From positions 1 to 15,758 of the forward strand of contig CAMLQS010000092.1 in assembly GCA_946482165.1 (NCBI GenBank): a DNA stretch of 15,758 bases. Reading direction: 5' to 3'. The stretch comes from an uncultured Verrucomicrobiota bacterium. Its GTDB lineage: Bacteria; Verrucomicrobiota; Verrucomicrobiae; Opitutales; Opitutaceae. This document shows, one piece after another, positions 7,562-14,690 of this stretch. Positions within the stretch are counted from its first letter, which is position 1. Every line of letters begins with the position of its first letter. The notes beneath the pieces are model-generated. The model searched no databases, was not told the origin of the DNA, and worked only from the letters and a program-made list of their open reading frames with translations. A program made the position numbers and the translations under genes.

Positions 7562-9313
7562 CTACGTCGAATCTCCGAGATCGGTCAGAACCGCCTCGAT
7601 CGGACGCAGCTTCTCCGCGGGGAAGAGGGAATTGAGCCGCGTGATCACCGCTTGGATAAGACCGTCCGGACAGCTGGCGCCACCGGTGATAAGAACGCGG
7701 CGGGGGAGGGCGGCGGCTTCCGCGGGCGCGCCCGAGTTCGCCAAAGTGTGGGCGGGCCAGAGCGGGCGCGCCTCGGTGTGGCCGCCGCCGGCCGCGGTCG
7801 GGCCGTGGGCCGGGAAGACGTAGTGGGCGACTTCGTCGAGCGAATGGATGTCGGCTTCGCTTTGGATGAAGAATGCCATGCGCCCGAGTTTCTCATCACA
7901 AACGCGCCAGAGCTGGTAGGTGTTGGAGGAGTTTTTTCCACCGATGACGAACGCGGCGTCGAGCGGCCGGGCGAGGGCGCGGCCGAGGGCGTCCTGATTG
8001 ACCTGGGTGGCGTAGCACAGGGTGTCGCTGCGGCCGCTGCCGCCGACGCGGGCCGGGGCGCCGGGCGCATCGGGACCGCAGGAGGAGAGGTAGGCGGCGC
8101 GCAGATGCTCGATGATCTCGCGCGTCTCGTTGACGAGGAGGGTGGTTTGGTTGACGACCGCGACTCGTTCGAGATCGCGCGAGACCGAAAAGCCTTCGGT
8201 GTGACGACCCGCGAAGGCGGCTTCGAAGCGCGCCTGGGCGCCGGGATCGTGGCGAACGGGGATGAAATCGGCGAGCGCGCCGGCCTCGGCGAGATTGCGC
8301 ACGATGACGGCGTGGGCGTGGCGGCGGGTGTTCGAAAAGGTGGCTTTTGTCTCCTCGTGCTCGTGCTTGCCGTGGATGACGACGGTGTATCCGTCCCGTC
8401 CATACGCGCGGGCCGCCTTCCAGACCTTTTCCACGAGCATGCAGGTGGCGTCGTAGTCGCAGACGGCGAGGCCGCGCCGAACGAGCCGGCGCTTGTCCTC
8501 GTCGGTCGCGCCGAAGGCGGGGATGATAACGATGTCGTCCGGGGCGAGCGTGTCCCACCGGGCGGGGTCCTCGCGGGTGGCGGGAGTTTCCGGGGTGATC
8601 TTGCGCCCGGAAACGGAGAAGGGAACGCCCTTGTCGGATTGCAGGTAGCGGAGGCCGCGGCGGAGGAGGTCGTCGTTGACGAAGGGATTGTGGATCAACT
8701 CCGACAGCATGAAGACCCGTTTGCCGGGATTTTCGGCGAGGGATTCGTAAGCGCGCTCGATGGCGTTTTTCACGCCGAGGCAAAAACCGAAGTGACTGGG
8801 GAGGATGTATTGCACCGCGCCGAAATCCAGCGGCACGGGATCGGCGGCGGAGCGCTCGTGGCGGCGGGCGAGGGCCTTGATCGCGGCGCAGAGCGAAGAC
8901 TGGTAGAGCGCCCGCGAGAGTGGGTCCTGCGCATAGATGGCGGAATTGCGCTCGTGGGCGGGGCGGAACTTGTAGATGAAATCGTTTTCGCCGAGATGCA
9001 GGTAGGGCAGCTCGACCAGGTGAGGTTCGAGCGCGGCGAGGATTTTTGCGAGAAGCGGAGTGTTCGCGCCGGGGCTGTCGGAGAGTTGATCGAGGGAGTA
9101 GAAAACCGTGCCGTCGTTGGGCGCCGGGACGGACGGGAGGCTGCCGAGGACGAGGTGCAGCGGGCCGTTTTCGAGCGGGAGATCGAAGGCGATTTTGGAG
9201 CGCTGGATGCCTGCGAGGGTCGAGCCGTCGGCGGCGACGCGGCCTTCGGGCGTGAAGCGGATGGCCAAGCGGTTGTTGGCGTCGAAGGCGAGGACGAGTT
9301 CGGAGGAGCGCAC
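7562..9313 (-). CDS. ispH: 4-hydroxy-3-methylbut-2-enyl diphosphate reductase IspH with N-terminal extension
   Basis: IspH (LytB) is the [4Fe-4S] enzyme of the last MEP-pathway step, giving IPP and DMAPP. From the GTG at 9313 the product is 583 residues. The catalytic part begins at about 165. The three cluster cysteines are in HFGFCLGVKNA (C178), DYDATCMLVEK (C291) and DTLCYATQVNQ (C433). Also visible are HGKHEHEETKATF (the His/Glu substrate loop), SSNTYQL (substrate phosphate binding) and ITGGASCPDGLI near the end. A Gly/Ala/Pro-rich insertion of ~35 residues precedes the last motif. Typical IspH is ~300-400 residues, so the ~165-residue leader (VRSSELVLAFDANNRLAIRF onward) is extra and unrecognised. 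The frame stays open to an ATG at 9523, but that stretch overlaps vapC and reads as a shadow; no ATG lies nearer. GTG 9313 has no Shine-Dalgarno sequence, so the exact start is uncertain although the function is not. Confidence 0.93.
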   Translation of the reverse strand: MRSSELVLAFDANNRLAIRFTPEGRVAADGSTLAGIQRSKIAFDLPLENGPLHLVLGSLPSVPAPNDGTVFYSLDQLSDSPGANTPLLAKILAALEPHLVELPYLHLGENDFIYKFRPAHERNSAIYAQDPLSRALYQSSLCAAIKALARRHERSAADPVPLDFGAVQYILPSHFGFCLGVKNAIERAYESLAENPGKRVFMLSELIHNPFVNDDLLRRGLRYLQSDKGVPFSVSGRKITPETPATREDPARWDTLAPDDIVIIPAFGATDEDKRRLVRRGLAVCDYDATCMLVEKVWKAARAYGRDGYTVVIHGKHEHEETKATFSNTRRHAHAVIVRNLAEAGALADFIPVRHDPGAQARFEAAFAGRHTEGFSVSRDLERVAVVNQTTLLVNETREIIEHLRAAYLSSCGPDAPGAPARVGGSGRSDTLCYATQVNQDALGRALARPLDAAFVIGGKNSSNTYQLWRVCDEKLGRMAFFIQSEADIHSLDEVAHYVFPAHGPTAAGGGHTEARPLWPAHTLANSGAPAEAAALPRRVLITGGASCPDGLIQAVITRLNSLFPAEKLRPIEAVLTDLGDST

Positions 9314-9317
9314 GCGA

Positions 9318-9722
9318 TCAGGATTCGAGATGAGGCGGGAGTGATAGAACGTGCAGGCCTGGCACGCGGCTAAAATCGGAGTCGAGCGTAAGCACCGAGG
9401 CCCCGAGGCGGAGCGCGGACGCGGCGATGATGGCGTCCGTGGCTTGGATGGGCAGCCCGAGGCGATCAGACTGCGAGGCAAGGGCGGTCGCCTCGCCCCA
9501 TAGCCGCTCGTCGGCGGGAACATATTGCATGACGGACATGAACTGCTCGAGGCGCTCGCGAATGCGCGGGTGTTTCACGCCGCGAATCACCTCGAGCCGG
9601 ACCATCCCGCAGGTGACGAGGTTTACCGTGTCGTAGTGCTCAAAAAGAACGGCAACGGGGTCGAGCCGTTGGCGCATGAGCCGGATATAGACGCTGCTAT
9701 CAACGAGGATCGGCAGATCCAT
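9318..9722 (-). CDS. vapC: VapC-like PIN-domain toxin
   Basis: The 134-residue product has the PIN ribonuclease layout: ILVDSSVYI with D8 at the N-terminus, MVRLEVIRG with E44, QATDAIIAASAL with D96 and LTLDSDFSRV with D114/D116. These acidic residues would coordinate the Mg/Mn ions that cleave RNA. The family usually cuts tRNA or rRNA and arrests translation when the antitoxin is lost. ATG 9722 (MDLPILVDSS) was chosen because PIN domains begin this way; upstream in-frame starts lie inside the antitoxin gene. The coding region overlaps the antitoxin end by 23 bases, typical of translational coupling. ispH starts five bases after its stop. Confidence 0.92.
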   Translation of the reverse strand: MDLPILVDSSVYIRLMRQRLDPVAVLFEHYDTVNLVTCGMVRLEVIRGVKHPRIRERLEQFMSVMQYVPADERLWGEATALASQSDRLGLPIQATDAIIAASALRLGASVLTLDSDFSRVPGLHVLSLPPHLES

Positions 9723-9984
9723 GGGCGTCGTAGGGTTTGGGCTCTTCGGCGGCGGAGCGGGCGGGGTAGACGTTGTGCCCCAGCTTCTCGTCGTAATAGG
9801 GGTCCACCGCGTCGGCCAGTTCGTCGGGGGTAAACCCAAGACCGTTTTTGCGGAATTCGCGGATCTTCATCTGACGATCCATTTCCTTGAGCGCCGCCTC
9901 GACCGCCTCAGTCTTACTCGCGAACCCGTATTCGCGCATCACGCGCTCCAGAAGCGCCTCGTCTATGTGCATGGTCATCTTCAT
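9700..9984 (-). CDS. vapB: VapB-like antitoxin with ribbon-helix-helix N-terminus
   Basis: The 94-residue protein opens MKMTMHIDEALLERVMREYG followed by KTEAVEAALKEM, the pattern of the ribbon-helix-helix VapB family (beta strand 'T-x-x-I-D', then two helices ending in 'K-T-E-A-V-x-x-A-L'). This part should dimerise and bind the operator. The C-terminal ~50 residues, ending EEPKPYDAHGSADPR, would be the flexible toxin-neutralising tail. It is the first gene of the pair and overlaps vapC by 23 bases. Translation could begin at the first, second or third of the closely spaced Met codons (9984, 9978, 9972). Palindromic and direct repeats immediately upstream suit autoregulation by the VapBC complex. 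Confidence 0.9.
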   Translation of the reverse strand: MKMTMHIDEALLERVMREYGFASKTEAVEAALKEMDRQMKIREFRKNGLGFTPDELADAVDPYYDEKLGHNVYPARSAAEEPKPYDAHGSADPR

Positions 9985-10046
9985 CTGCCATACGTGGTAT
10001 GGGTGAGGGAGGCGAATGCAAGATGAAATGCCATACTCATGCCATT
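9985..10046 (-). promoter_or_regulatory. Candidate vapBC operator/promoter region with GCCATAC repeats
   Basis: A perfect inverted repeat CCATAC-GTG-GTATGG (9988-10002) lies directly before the antitoxin start. Further upstream ATGCCAT occurs twice with an 11-base period (10028-10034 and 10039-10045), and GCCATAC occurs at both 9987-9993 and 10030-10036. The arrangement (palindrome near the start, helically phased half-sites behind it) fits a ribbon-helix-helix operator. The outermost repeat reaches the DUF5069 stop codon. I could not place convincing -35/-10 boxes. Confidence 0.55.
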
Positions 10047-10497
10047 ATGCTTTTCCGCCGTAGCTTACGTAGTCGTCGAGATCCAGGCGATCGAAGTAGG
10101 TAACGATGTCATCGCGACCGGGGCCAAGCTTTTCGATGTGCTCGGCGAAGACCTTGTGGCGCTGGATGTCTCCGGGCGAAAGCGCGGTGAGGTAGTCGGA
10201 CCAGGCGGAGATTTCCCATGGCTGGCGCTTCGGGTTCAAGTTGGCCATGACCCAGGCGAGCATCTCGGTGTCGGAGCGACCTTGTTTTGCTTCGGCAAGG
10301 AGGGCGCCGGCGTCGAGACCGGTGAAGGCGAAGAATCGGTTGTCGAGCGGGCAGGGGTAGATGAACTCGCCAAGCTTGCCGGCGGCGGCCGCGCGGGCCT
10401 TGTCGAGCAGGCGAGGCAGGTGGACAAAGCCGCCGAGTTTCACGCGGGGGCTGCGTGGCGGATGCCGGGTGAGATCGGGTGCGGAGAGATTGACCAT
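10045..10497 (-). CDS. DUF5069 domain protein
   Basis: The 150-residue protein begins MVNLSAPDLTRHPPRSPRVK and continues LGGFVHLPRLLDKARAA, GKLGEFIYPCPLDNRFFAFTG and EMLAWVMANL. This is the pattern I associate with DUF5069 (DLT-x-x-PPRSPR, then LGG, LPR-x-LDKARA, YxCPLD-x-xF). The N-terminal PPRSPR and the LPRLLDKARA helix are the clearest marks. It has no signal peptide or membrane helix, so it is probably a small cytosolic protein. Function is unknown. ATG 10497 is preferred over the TTG at 10518 because it gives the family N-terminus and has a C/T-rich leader like the other genes here. It lies 43 bases from the alkC-like gene and 60 from vapB, all on the minus strand. Confidence 0.85.
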   Translation of the reverse strand: MVNLSAPDLTRHPPRSPRVKLGGFVHLPRLLDKARAAAAGKLGEFIYPCPLDNRFFAFTGLDAGALLAEAKQGRSDTEMLAWVMANLNPKRQPWEISAWSDYLTALSPGDIQRHKVFAEHIEKLGPGRDDIVTYFDRLDLDDYVSYGGKA

Positions 10498-10540
10498 GGC
10501 GAAGGGCGGAAAGGACAAAAGGACAGGCGAATGTAACGGA

Positions 10541-11611
10541 TCAGACGCAAAGCGTGAAGGCGGTTTCCGCGAGCCGCCGGCCGTTTATCTGCAACTCCAC
10601 GCGGTGGCGGCCGGCGTGGTGGCGGCGCGTGGTGAAATCCCGGATCGTCTGGCGCTTGGTCAGCTCGACGGACTCGCCGGGAGCGAGGTCGAGCGCGGCC
10701 CATTTGAACACTTTCGCCGAGGCCCGGCCGGACGCGCGGGCGTAGTGGACGACGTAATCGACGATGAGCGACTGGGCGCGGGAGGAGTCGGAGACGAGTT
10801 TGGCGGAAAACGCGATCGTATCGCCGAGTCGGATACGGCGGGGCGAGACGGCGAGGGTGGCGCGGACCTTGGGCGCGGAGCCGGCGCCGAGCAGGGCGAG
10901 GGCGCGGGGGCGGCCTTTTTTAATGAGCGTGCGCAGGGCGTGTTTGACGATCCAGGCGGTGCGGGCGTCGGACCGGTCCCAGGCGGAGACGACGTCGATG
11001 ACGACATCGGGATGGTCCTTGGCGATGTCGTTGAGGTGGTTGGCGACGGATTTCCGGACGTAGAGGCTCGGGTCGGCCCGCAAGCGCTCCAGGATGGGGA
11101 GGGTGGGGCGCGGGTCGGCTACGAGGGACTGGAGGCGGAGGCCCCAGGGCAGGCGCGGCCGGGAGCCTTCGCTGGCGAGGCGGCGGACGTGTTCGTCGTC
11201 GGAGGCGGACCATTCGCGCATGACGGCCAGCGTGCCGGCGAGGTCGCGAACGAGGAAGGGACGGATGGCGAACTCGGCCGAGCCGTGGCGCGTGAGATCG
11301 CGAAGCGCGGGCAGCGAGAGCTCGGGATGATCGAGCCCCTGCGCGGCGACATGGGCGCAGGGCCAGATGCCGGCGAAGTTGTGGCCGATCTGGGCGGCGT
11401 GGGCGCGGAGAACATCGAGCTGTGCGGCGAGAGGGACGGGCAGCGCGGCATGGAAGGCGTCGGCGGTGCGTTGCACGCGCGCCATGAGCTCGAGCGCGTC
11501 GAGGCCGTCGAGTGCGCGGGACAGGAAACGGGCTTGGTCAAAGCGCGGGTGGAGCGCGGCGAGTTGCGCGGCGGTGCGGCGGTAAAAGGCGTCGTCGAAC
11601 CAGTGTTTCAT
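10541..11611 (-). CDS. AlkC-type DNA alkylation repair glycosylase (HEAT-like repeats plus Ig-like C-terminal domain)
   Basis: The 356-residue protein resembles the AlkC/AlkD superfamily, which removes alkylated bases such as 3-methyladenine using a scaffold of HEAT-like helical repeats. Residues ~1-245 are helical. Diagnostic stretches are EFAIRPFLVRD (113-123), the helix with TLAVMREWSASDDEHVRRLA (127-146), SRPRLPWGLRLQ (150-161), and DPSLYVRKSVANHLNDIAKD (180-199). Residues ~250-356 change character to a beta-rich domain (VRATLAVSPRRIRLGDTIAF ... GRHRVELQINGRRLAETAFT). That matches the immunoglobulin-like domain described for the AlkC-alpha subgroup, so I favour AlkC over AlkD. Catalytic residues cannot be assigned without an alignment. 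It is the first gene of the minus-strand run and is divergent from the EF-hand gene. Confidence 0.83.
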   Translation of the reverse strand: MKHWFDDAFYRRTAAQLAALHPRFDQARFLSRALDGLDALELMARVQRTADAFHAALPVPLAAQLDVLRAHAAQIGHNFAGIWPCAHVAAQGLDHPELSLPALRDLTRHGSAEFAIRPFLVRDLAGTLAVMREWSASDDEHVRRLASEGSRPRLPWGLRLQSLVADPRPTLPILERLRADPSLYVRKSVANHLNDIAKDHPDVVIDVVSAWDRSDARTAWIVKHALRTLIKKGRPRALALLGAGSAPKVRATLAVSPRRIRLGDTIAFSAKLVSDSSRAQSLIVDYVVHYARASGRASAKVFKWAALDLAPGESVELTKRQTIRDFTTRRHHAGRHRVELQINGRRLAETAFTLCV

Positions 11612-11828
11612 GGGCGGCGAGCAAGGCTGTCTTCAGCTGGGAATCAACGGTCGACGCGGAGCAAGAGGTCGTTTCATCACGCTTTCCGGCGGGTTCATCC
11701 AGCCCGGGGGCGGGTTGGTCTCAGACGCGGGGACTAAATTCAGGGGAACGGCTAAGGTGCGCCCATGCCTCGACGGCCAAGCGGTCGGAAAGGGGCCAAT
11801 CTCAACCAAAACAAAGAAAGCAAACACC

Positions 11829-12383
11829 ATGAAACTCCTCGTCACCACCGCCACCGCCGTCGCGTTCGCCGTCTTGGCCGGCGCCTCGTTCGCCGCCGAT
11901 TCCACTTCCACCCGCCCCGAGCGTCCCGCCGGAGGCAAGGGCAAGGGCAAGGGCCAGAAGCCCGACTCCTCCGCGGTCGTCGCCCACCTGACCTCCGAAT
12001 ACAGCAAGGTCTCGTCGTTCGACACCAACCAGGACGGCAACCTCGACTCCACCGAGCAGGGCACGCTGGCCGCCGCGATCACCGCGGGCACGGTCTCGTT
12101 CGCTCCTCCCGGGGGCGGACGCGGCGCCTCGGGCAATGCTCCGCAGGGCGCGCCGAAGGGCGGCGCTCCGTCGGCCGAGAACCGCGCCGAGCGCATCGCC
12201 GGCATGTATGCCGCCGTGGCGCCCTATGACGCCAACGCCGACGGCGCTCTGGGCGCCGACGAGCAGGCCGCGCTCAAGACCGCCGTCGAGAGCGGCAAGC
12301 TGCCGATGCCCGGACGAGGCCCCAAGGGACGCGGACGCGGCCCCGGCGGCCCTGGCGGCCGCGCCGACGCCGACGAAAACTGA
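11829..12383 (+). CDS. Secreted EF-hand calcium-binding protein
   Basis: The 184-residue product has a Sec signal peptide (MKLLVTTATAVAFAVLAGAS, cleavage near FA-AD, residue 22/23). Two EF-hand loops follow. The first is DTNQDGNLDSTE (65-76), with all coordinating positions present. The second is DANADGALGADE (134-145), where position 9 is Gly. Lys/Gly-rich (GGKGKGKGQK, 35-44), Gly/Ala/Pro-rich (about 94-115) and Arg/Gly-rich (PGRGPKGRGRGPGGPGG, 161-177) low-complexity stretches separate and end the domains. It should act in the periplasm or outside the cell, binding Ca2+. ATG 11829 was chosen for the signal peptide; the frame is open upstream to 11610 but that part reads as noise. Unlike its neighbours it has an A-rich leader. 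It precedes the two-component genes by 161 bases, so it may be a separate unit. Confidence 0.85.
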   Translation: MKLLVTTATAVAFAVLAGASFAADSTSTRPERPAGGKGKGKGQKPDSSAVVAHLTSEYSKVSSFDTNQDGNLDSTEQGTLAAAITAGTVSFAPPGGGRGASGNAPQGAPKGGAPSAENRAERIAGMYAAVAPYDANADGALGADEQAALKTAVESGKLPMPGRGPKGRGRGPGGPGGRADADEN

Positions 12384-12384
12384 G

Positions 12385-12402
12385 AACCCGTCGCCGCGGG
12401 TT
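12385..12402 (+). terminator. Possible weak terminator after the EF-hand gene
   Basis: AACCCG (12385-12390) pairs with CGGGTT (12397-12402) around a six-base loop, followed by only a short T tract (T at 12403, then CCC). It starts two bases after the stop codon. The short U-tract makes it a weak candidate. Confidence 0.35.
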
Positions 12403-12544
12403 TCCCGCCGCGACGATCAGGATCGACAACCGAACCCGGGCGCGGCCGGCGTATGGACGCCGCCGCGCCTTGGTGCGTCCGGCCCGCGTGAGATTGGGCT
12501 CCGTTCGTGTCCGATTTTCCGTCAAACCCTCCTCGTCCCTCCCC

Positions 12545-13747
12545 ATGAAGCCGCCGCCGTCGTCGTCCATTTCGCCCGCCCCCGGGTCTTGGCGCGCGCC
12601 GCTTTTGCTGAGCTTGGTCGGGTGGTTGGCGCTCGGGGTGTTTTTCATCGCGCAGGCGATGCTCGTCGGCTCGCTCGATTTTGAGACGGCGCTGCGCATG
12701 ACGGGCCCTTCGTGGCTCGTTTGGGGGCTGTTCGCCCCGGTGGCGGTGACGCTCGCCTTTCTTTTCCCGCTCGAGCGGCGCAGTTGGCTGGCGGGCGGGG
12801 CCGCGCATTTGGCGGCCTGCGCCCTGTTGCTGACCTCGAGCCAGTGGGCGGACGCGAATTTCTCTCCGCGCCGGGGGGCGCCGGACGGTTTCGGGCGACG
12901 GTTTCGGGCCGATATGCCTCCCGGCGCGGGGCCGCAAAGGGCGCCGATGCGGGAGGGCGGGCGGCCGCGCGGGATGGGGCGGCCGCCGCTCGCCCGGGCC
13001 ACGATCGACCTGTTGTTCTATGCGCTGCTGGTGAGCGCGGCCCAGGCGGTGCTGTGGTCGCGGCGCGCGCAGGAGCGCGAGCGGCGCGCGCTGGCGGCCG
13101 AGGCGCGCTTCGCGGAGGCGAGGCTGGCGGCCCTGCGCATGCAGATAAACCCGCATTTCCTTTTCAACGCGCTCAACGGGATCGCGACCCTCATCCACAT
13201 CGATCCCCGCGCGGCCGACGCCATGCTCGGGCACCTCGGCGAGCTGTTGCGCGCCTCGCTCGACGACGCGAACGCCGGAGAGGTGCCGTTGCGTCGCGAG
13301 CTGGATTTCGTGCGCCGCTATCTCGCCATCGAGCAGGCGCGTTTCGGCGAGCGGCTGCGCGTCGAGGAACGCATCTCCGACGACGTTCTCGACGCGCCGG
13401 TGCCGGCTTTTATTCTCCAGCCGCTGGTGGAAAACGCGATCAAGCACGGAGTCTCCGCGGTGCGCGGGCCCGGCGTCGTCACGCTGGTCGCCGCCCGCGA
13501 CGGAGGGCGGCTGCGCCTGGAGGTGCTCGACACCGGCCCTGGGCCGGGCGAGGCGGCCGGCGCGAAGCCCGGATCGGGTATCGGTCTGGCCAATACGCGG
13601 GCGCGCCTCGCCCAGCTGTATCCCGGGCGGCACGAGCTGGCGATTCTGCCCCGAGAGGGCGGCGGTTGCGCGGCGCGGATCATCCTGCCGCTGGGCGGCG
13701 CGGCGGCTTCCGGGTCGCCCGCGGACGCGTCGGTTTCCCCCGCATGA
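12545..13747 (+). CDS. LytS/YehU-type sensor histidine kinase
   Basis: The 400-residue protein has four predicted membrane helices (about 18-42, 57-75, 82-100, 153-171). The loop between helices 3 and 4 (about 102-150) is Gly/Pro/Arg/Met-rich and predicted to face outside if the N-terminus is cytosolic. A short coiled coil (ERERRALAAEARFAEARLAA) leads to the His_kinase domain, with the phospho-acceptor H204 in QINPHFLFNALN. The HATPase part has the N-box LQPLVENAIKHG (N297), LDTGPGPG (328-335) and GSGIGLANTRARL (343-355). This is the family that pairs with LytTR regulators. ATG 12545 was chosen for a clean membrane N-terminus; an upstream GTG/ATG in frame exists at 12470. Its last four bases ATGA include the start of the regulator gene, so the two are translationally coupled. 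Confidence 0.93.
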   Translation: MKPPPSSSISPAPGSWRAPLLLSLVGWLALGVFFIAQAMLVGSLDFETALRMTGPSWLVWGLFAPVAVTLAFLFPLERRSWLAGGAAHLAACALLLTSSQWADANFSPRRGAPDGFGRRFRADMPPGAGPQRAPMREGGRPRGMGRPPLARATIDLLFYALLVSAAQAVLWSRRAQERERRALAAEARFAEARLAALRMQINPHFLFNALNGIATLIHIDPRAADAMLGHLGELLRASLDDANAGEVPLRRELDFVRRYLAIEQARFGERLRVEERISDDVLDAPVPAFILQPLVENAIKHGVSAVRGPGVVTLVAARDGGRLRLEVLDTGPGPGEAAGAKPGSGIGLANTRARLAQLYPGRHELAILPREGGGCAARIILPLGGAAASGSPADASVSPA

Positions 13748-14583
13748 AGATTCGCGCGCTGATCGTGGACGACGAACCGCTGGCGCGCCGCCGCGTGCGG
13801 CAGCTGGCGGCCGACGAGGCGGACCTGGAGTTTGTCGGCGAGTGCGGCGACGGGGCGGAGGCGCTGGCGGCGATCGCGGAGCACGCGCCGGACCTCGTGT
13901 TTCTCGATGTCAACATGCCCGGACTCGACGGCCTCGGGGTGGCGGGGAAACTGCCGCGCGGGCGTGCGCCGGTCATCATCTTTACCACCGCCTACGACCA
14001 GCATGCGGTGCGGGCGTTCGAGGCGCGGGCGCTCGACTATCTGCTCAAGCCGCTCACGCCCGAGCGCTTTCGCGCGGCGGTGGCGCGGGCGCGCGAGCAC
14101 CTCGAGCAGCGCCGGGCGGGCGAGGCGGCGCGCGGCCTGCTCGATCTGCTCGCGGAGCGGCAAGGCGGCGCGGCGCAGACGGGATCGGCGGCGGAGACTC
14201 CGGCCAGTCCGACGCCGCCTGCCGGCGGGGGGAGGACCGAGGCGGGCGCGGGTTATCTTACCCGCCTGACGATCAAGACCGACGACCGGCTGGTGGTCTT
14301 GCGCGCCGAGGACATCGACAGCATCGAGGCGGCGGGCAACTACGTGTCGGTGCATGCCGGCAAGGAGAGCCACATCCTGCGCGACACGTTGGCCAATCTG
14401 GAGTCGCAACTCGCGCCGGAGCGGTTCCTGCGCATCAGCCGCGCCACCATCGTGAACCTCGACCGGGTGAAGGAGCTGCAACCCGGCTTCAAGGGCGAGC
14501 ATGTGGTGGTGTTGCGCGATGGGCGAAAGCTCGCGATGACGCGCGGGCTGCGCGAGGTGGAGCAGGCGCTTCGCTTCGGCTGA
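13744..14583 (+). CDS. LytTR-family response regulator
   Basis: The 279-residue protein has a receiver domain (about 1-120) with the acidic pair D9/D10 plus E11, the phospho-acceptor D55 in LVFLDVNMPG, T81 in IIFTTAYD and K102 in LLKPLTPERF. A flexible Ala/Gly/Pro/Thr linker of about 30 residues (141-170) joins it to a LytTR DNA-binding domain (about 172-276). That domain has the typical DIDSIEAAGNYVSVH (190-204), FLRISRATIVNLDRVKEL (228-245) and LRDGRKLAMTRG (257-268). LytTR proteins bind paired direct repeats upstream of exopolysaccharide, virulence or autolysis genes. It overlaps the kinase gene by four bases and should be its partner. The target genes cannot be told from the window, though the EF-hand and PEP-CTERM genes on either side are natural candidates. 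Confidence 0.95.
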   Translation: MKIRALIVDDEPLARRRVRQLAADEADLEFVGECGDGAEALAAIAEHAPDLVFLDVNMPGLDGLGVAGKLPRGRAPVIIFTTAYDQHAVRAFEARALDYLLKPLTPERFRAAVARAREHLEQRRAGEAARGLLDLLAERQGGAAQTGSAAETPASPTPPAGGGRTEAGAGYLTRLTIKTDDRLVVLRAEDIDSIEAAGNYVSVHAGKESHILRDTLANLESQLAPERFLRISRATIVNLDRVKELQPGFKGEHVVVLRDGRKLAMTRGLREVEQALRFG

Positions 14584-14639
14584 GCGCGGCGAGATCAGGG
14601 ATGGGGGCCGTCCGGCGGCGCAGTTCTGGCCGGAGAATT

Positions 14640-14690
14640 AAATTGACCTGCTTGACGGAAATTTAACGGTTTTGCCATTAGGTTTAAATT
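14640..14690 (+). promoter_or_regulatory. AT-rich candidate promoter region of the PEP-CTERM gene
   Basis: This island is sharply AT-rich in a GC-rich window. It holds two TTGAC-type hexamers (TTGACC 14643-14648, TTGACG 14652-14657) and AAATTTAA/TTTAAATT stretches, with CATTAG about 18 bases after the second hexamer as a weak -10. Exact boxes are uncertain. An imperfect TCCGGC/GCCGGA hairpin just upstream (14611-14634, 12-base loop) may mark the end of the regulator transcript. Confidence 0.35.

Noticed and set aside
7652..9373. A 573-codon plus-strand frame opposite ispH
   Set aside because: It is a Gly/Val/Glu-rich shadow of ispH with no domain; the ispH cluster motifs on the minus strand are decisive.
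9314..9523. Extension of ispH upstream to an ATG at 9523
   Set aside because: The added 70 residues overlap the conserved C-terminal half of vapC in another frame and are Pro/Arg/Ser-rich without protein-like character.
12712..14583. A long in-frame extension upstream of the response regulator, through the kinase gene
   Set aside because: The stretch before 13744 is Arg/Ala/Gly-rich noise in a second frame of the kinase gene; the regulator starts naturally at MKIRALIVDDE with an ATGA overlap.
14611..14634. Hairpin after the response regulator as a terminator
   Set aside because: The stem is only six bases with a 12-base loop and no clear T tract; it is mentioned only in the promoter-region entry.
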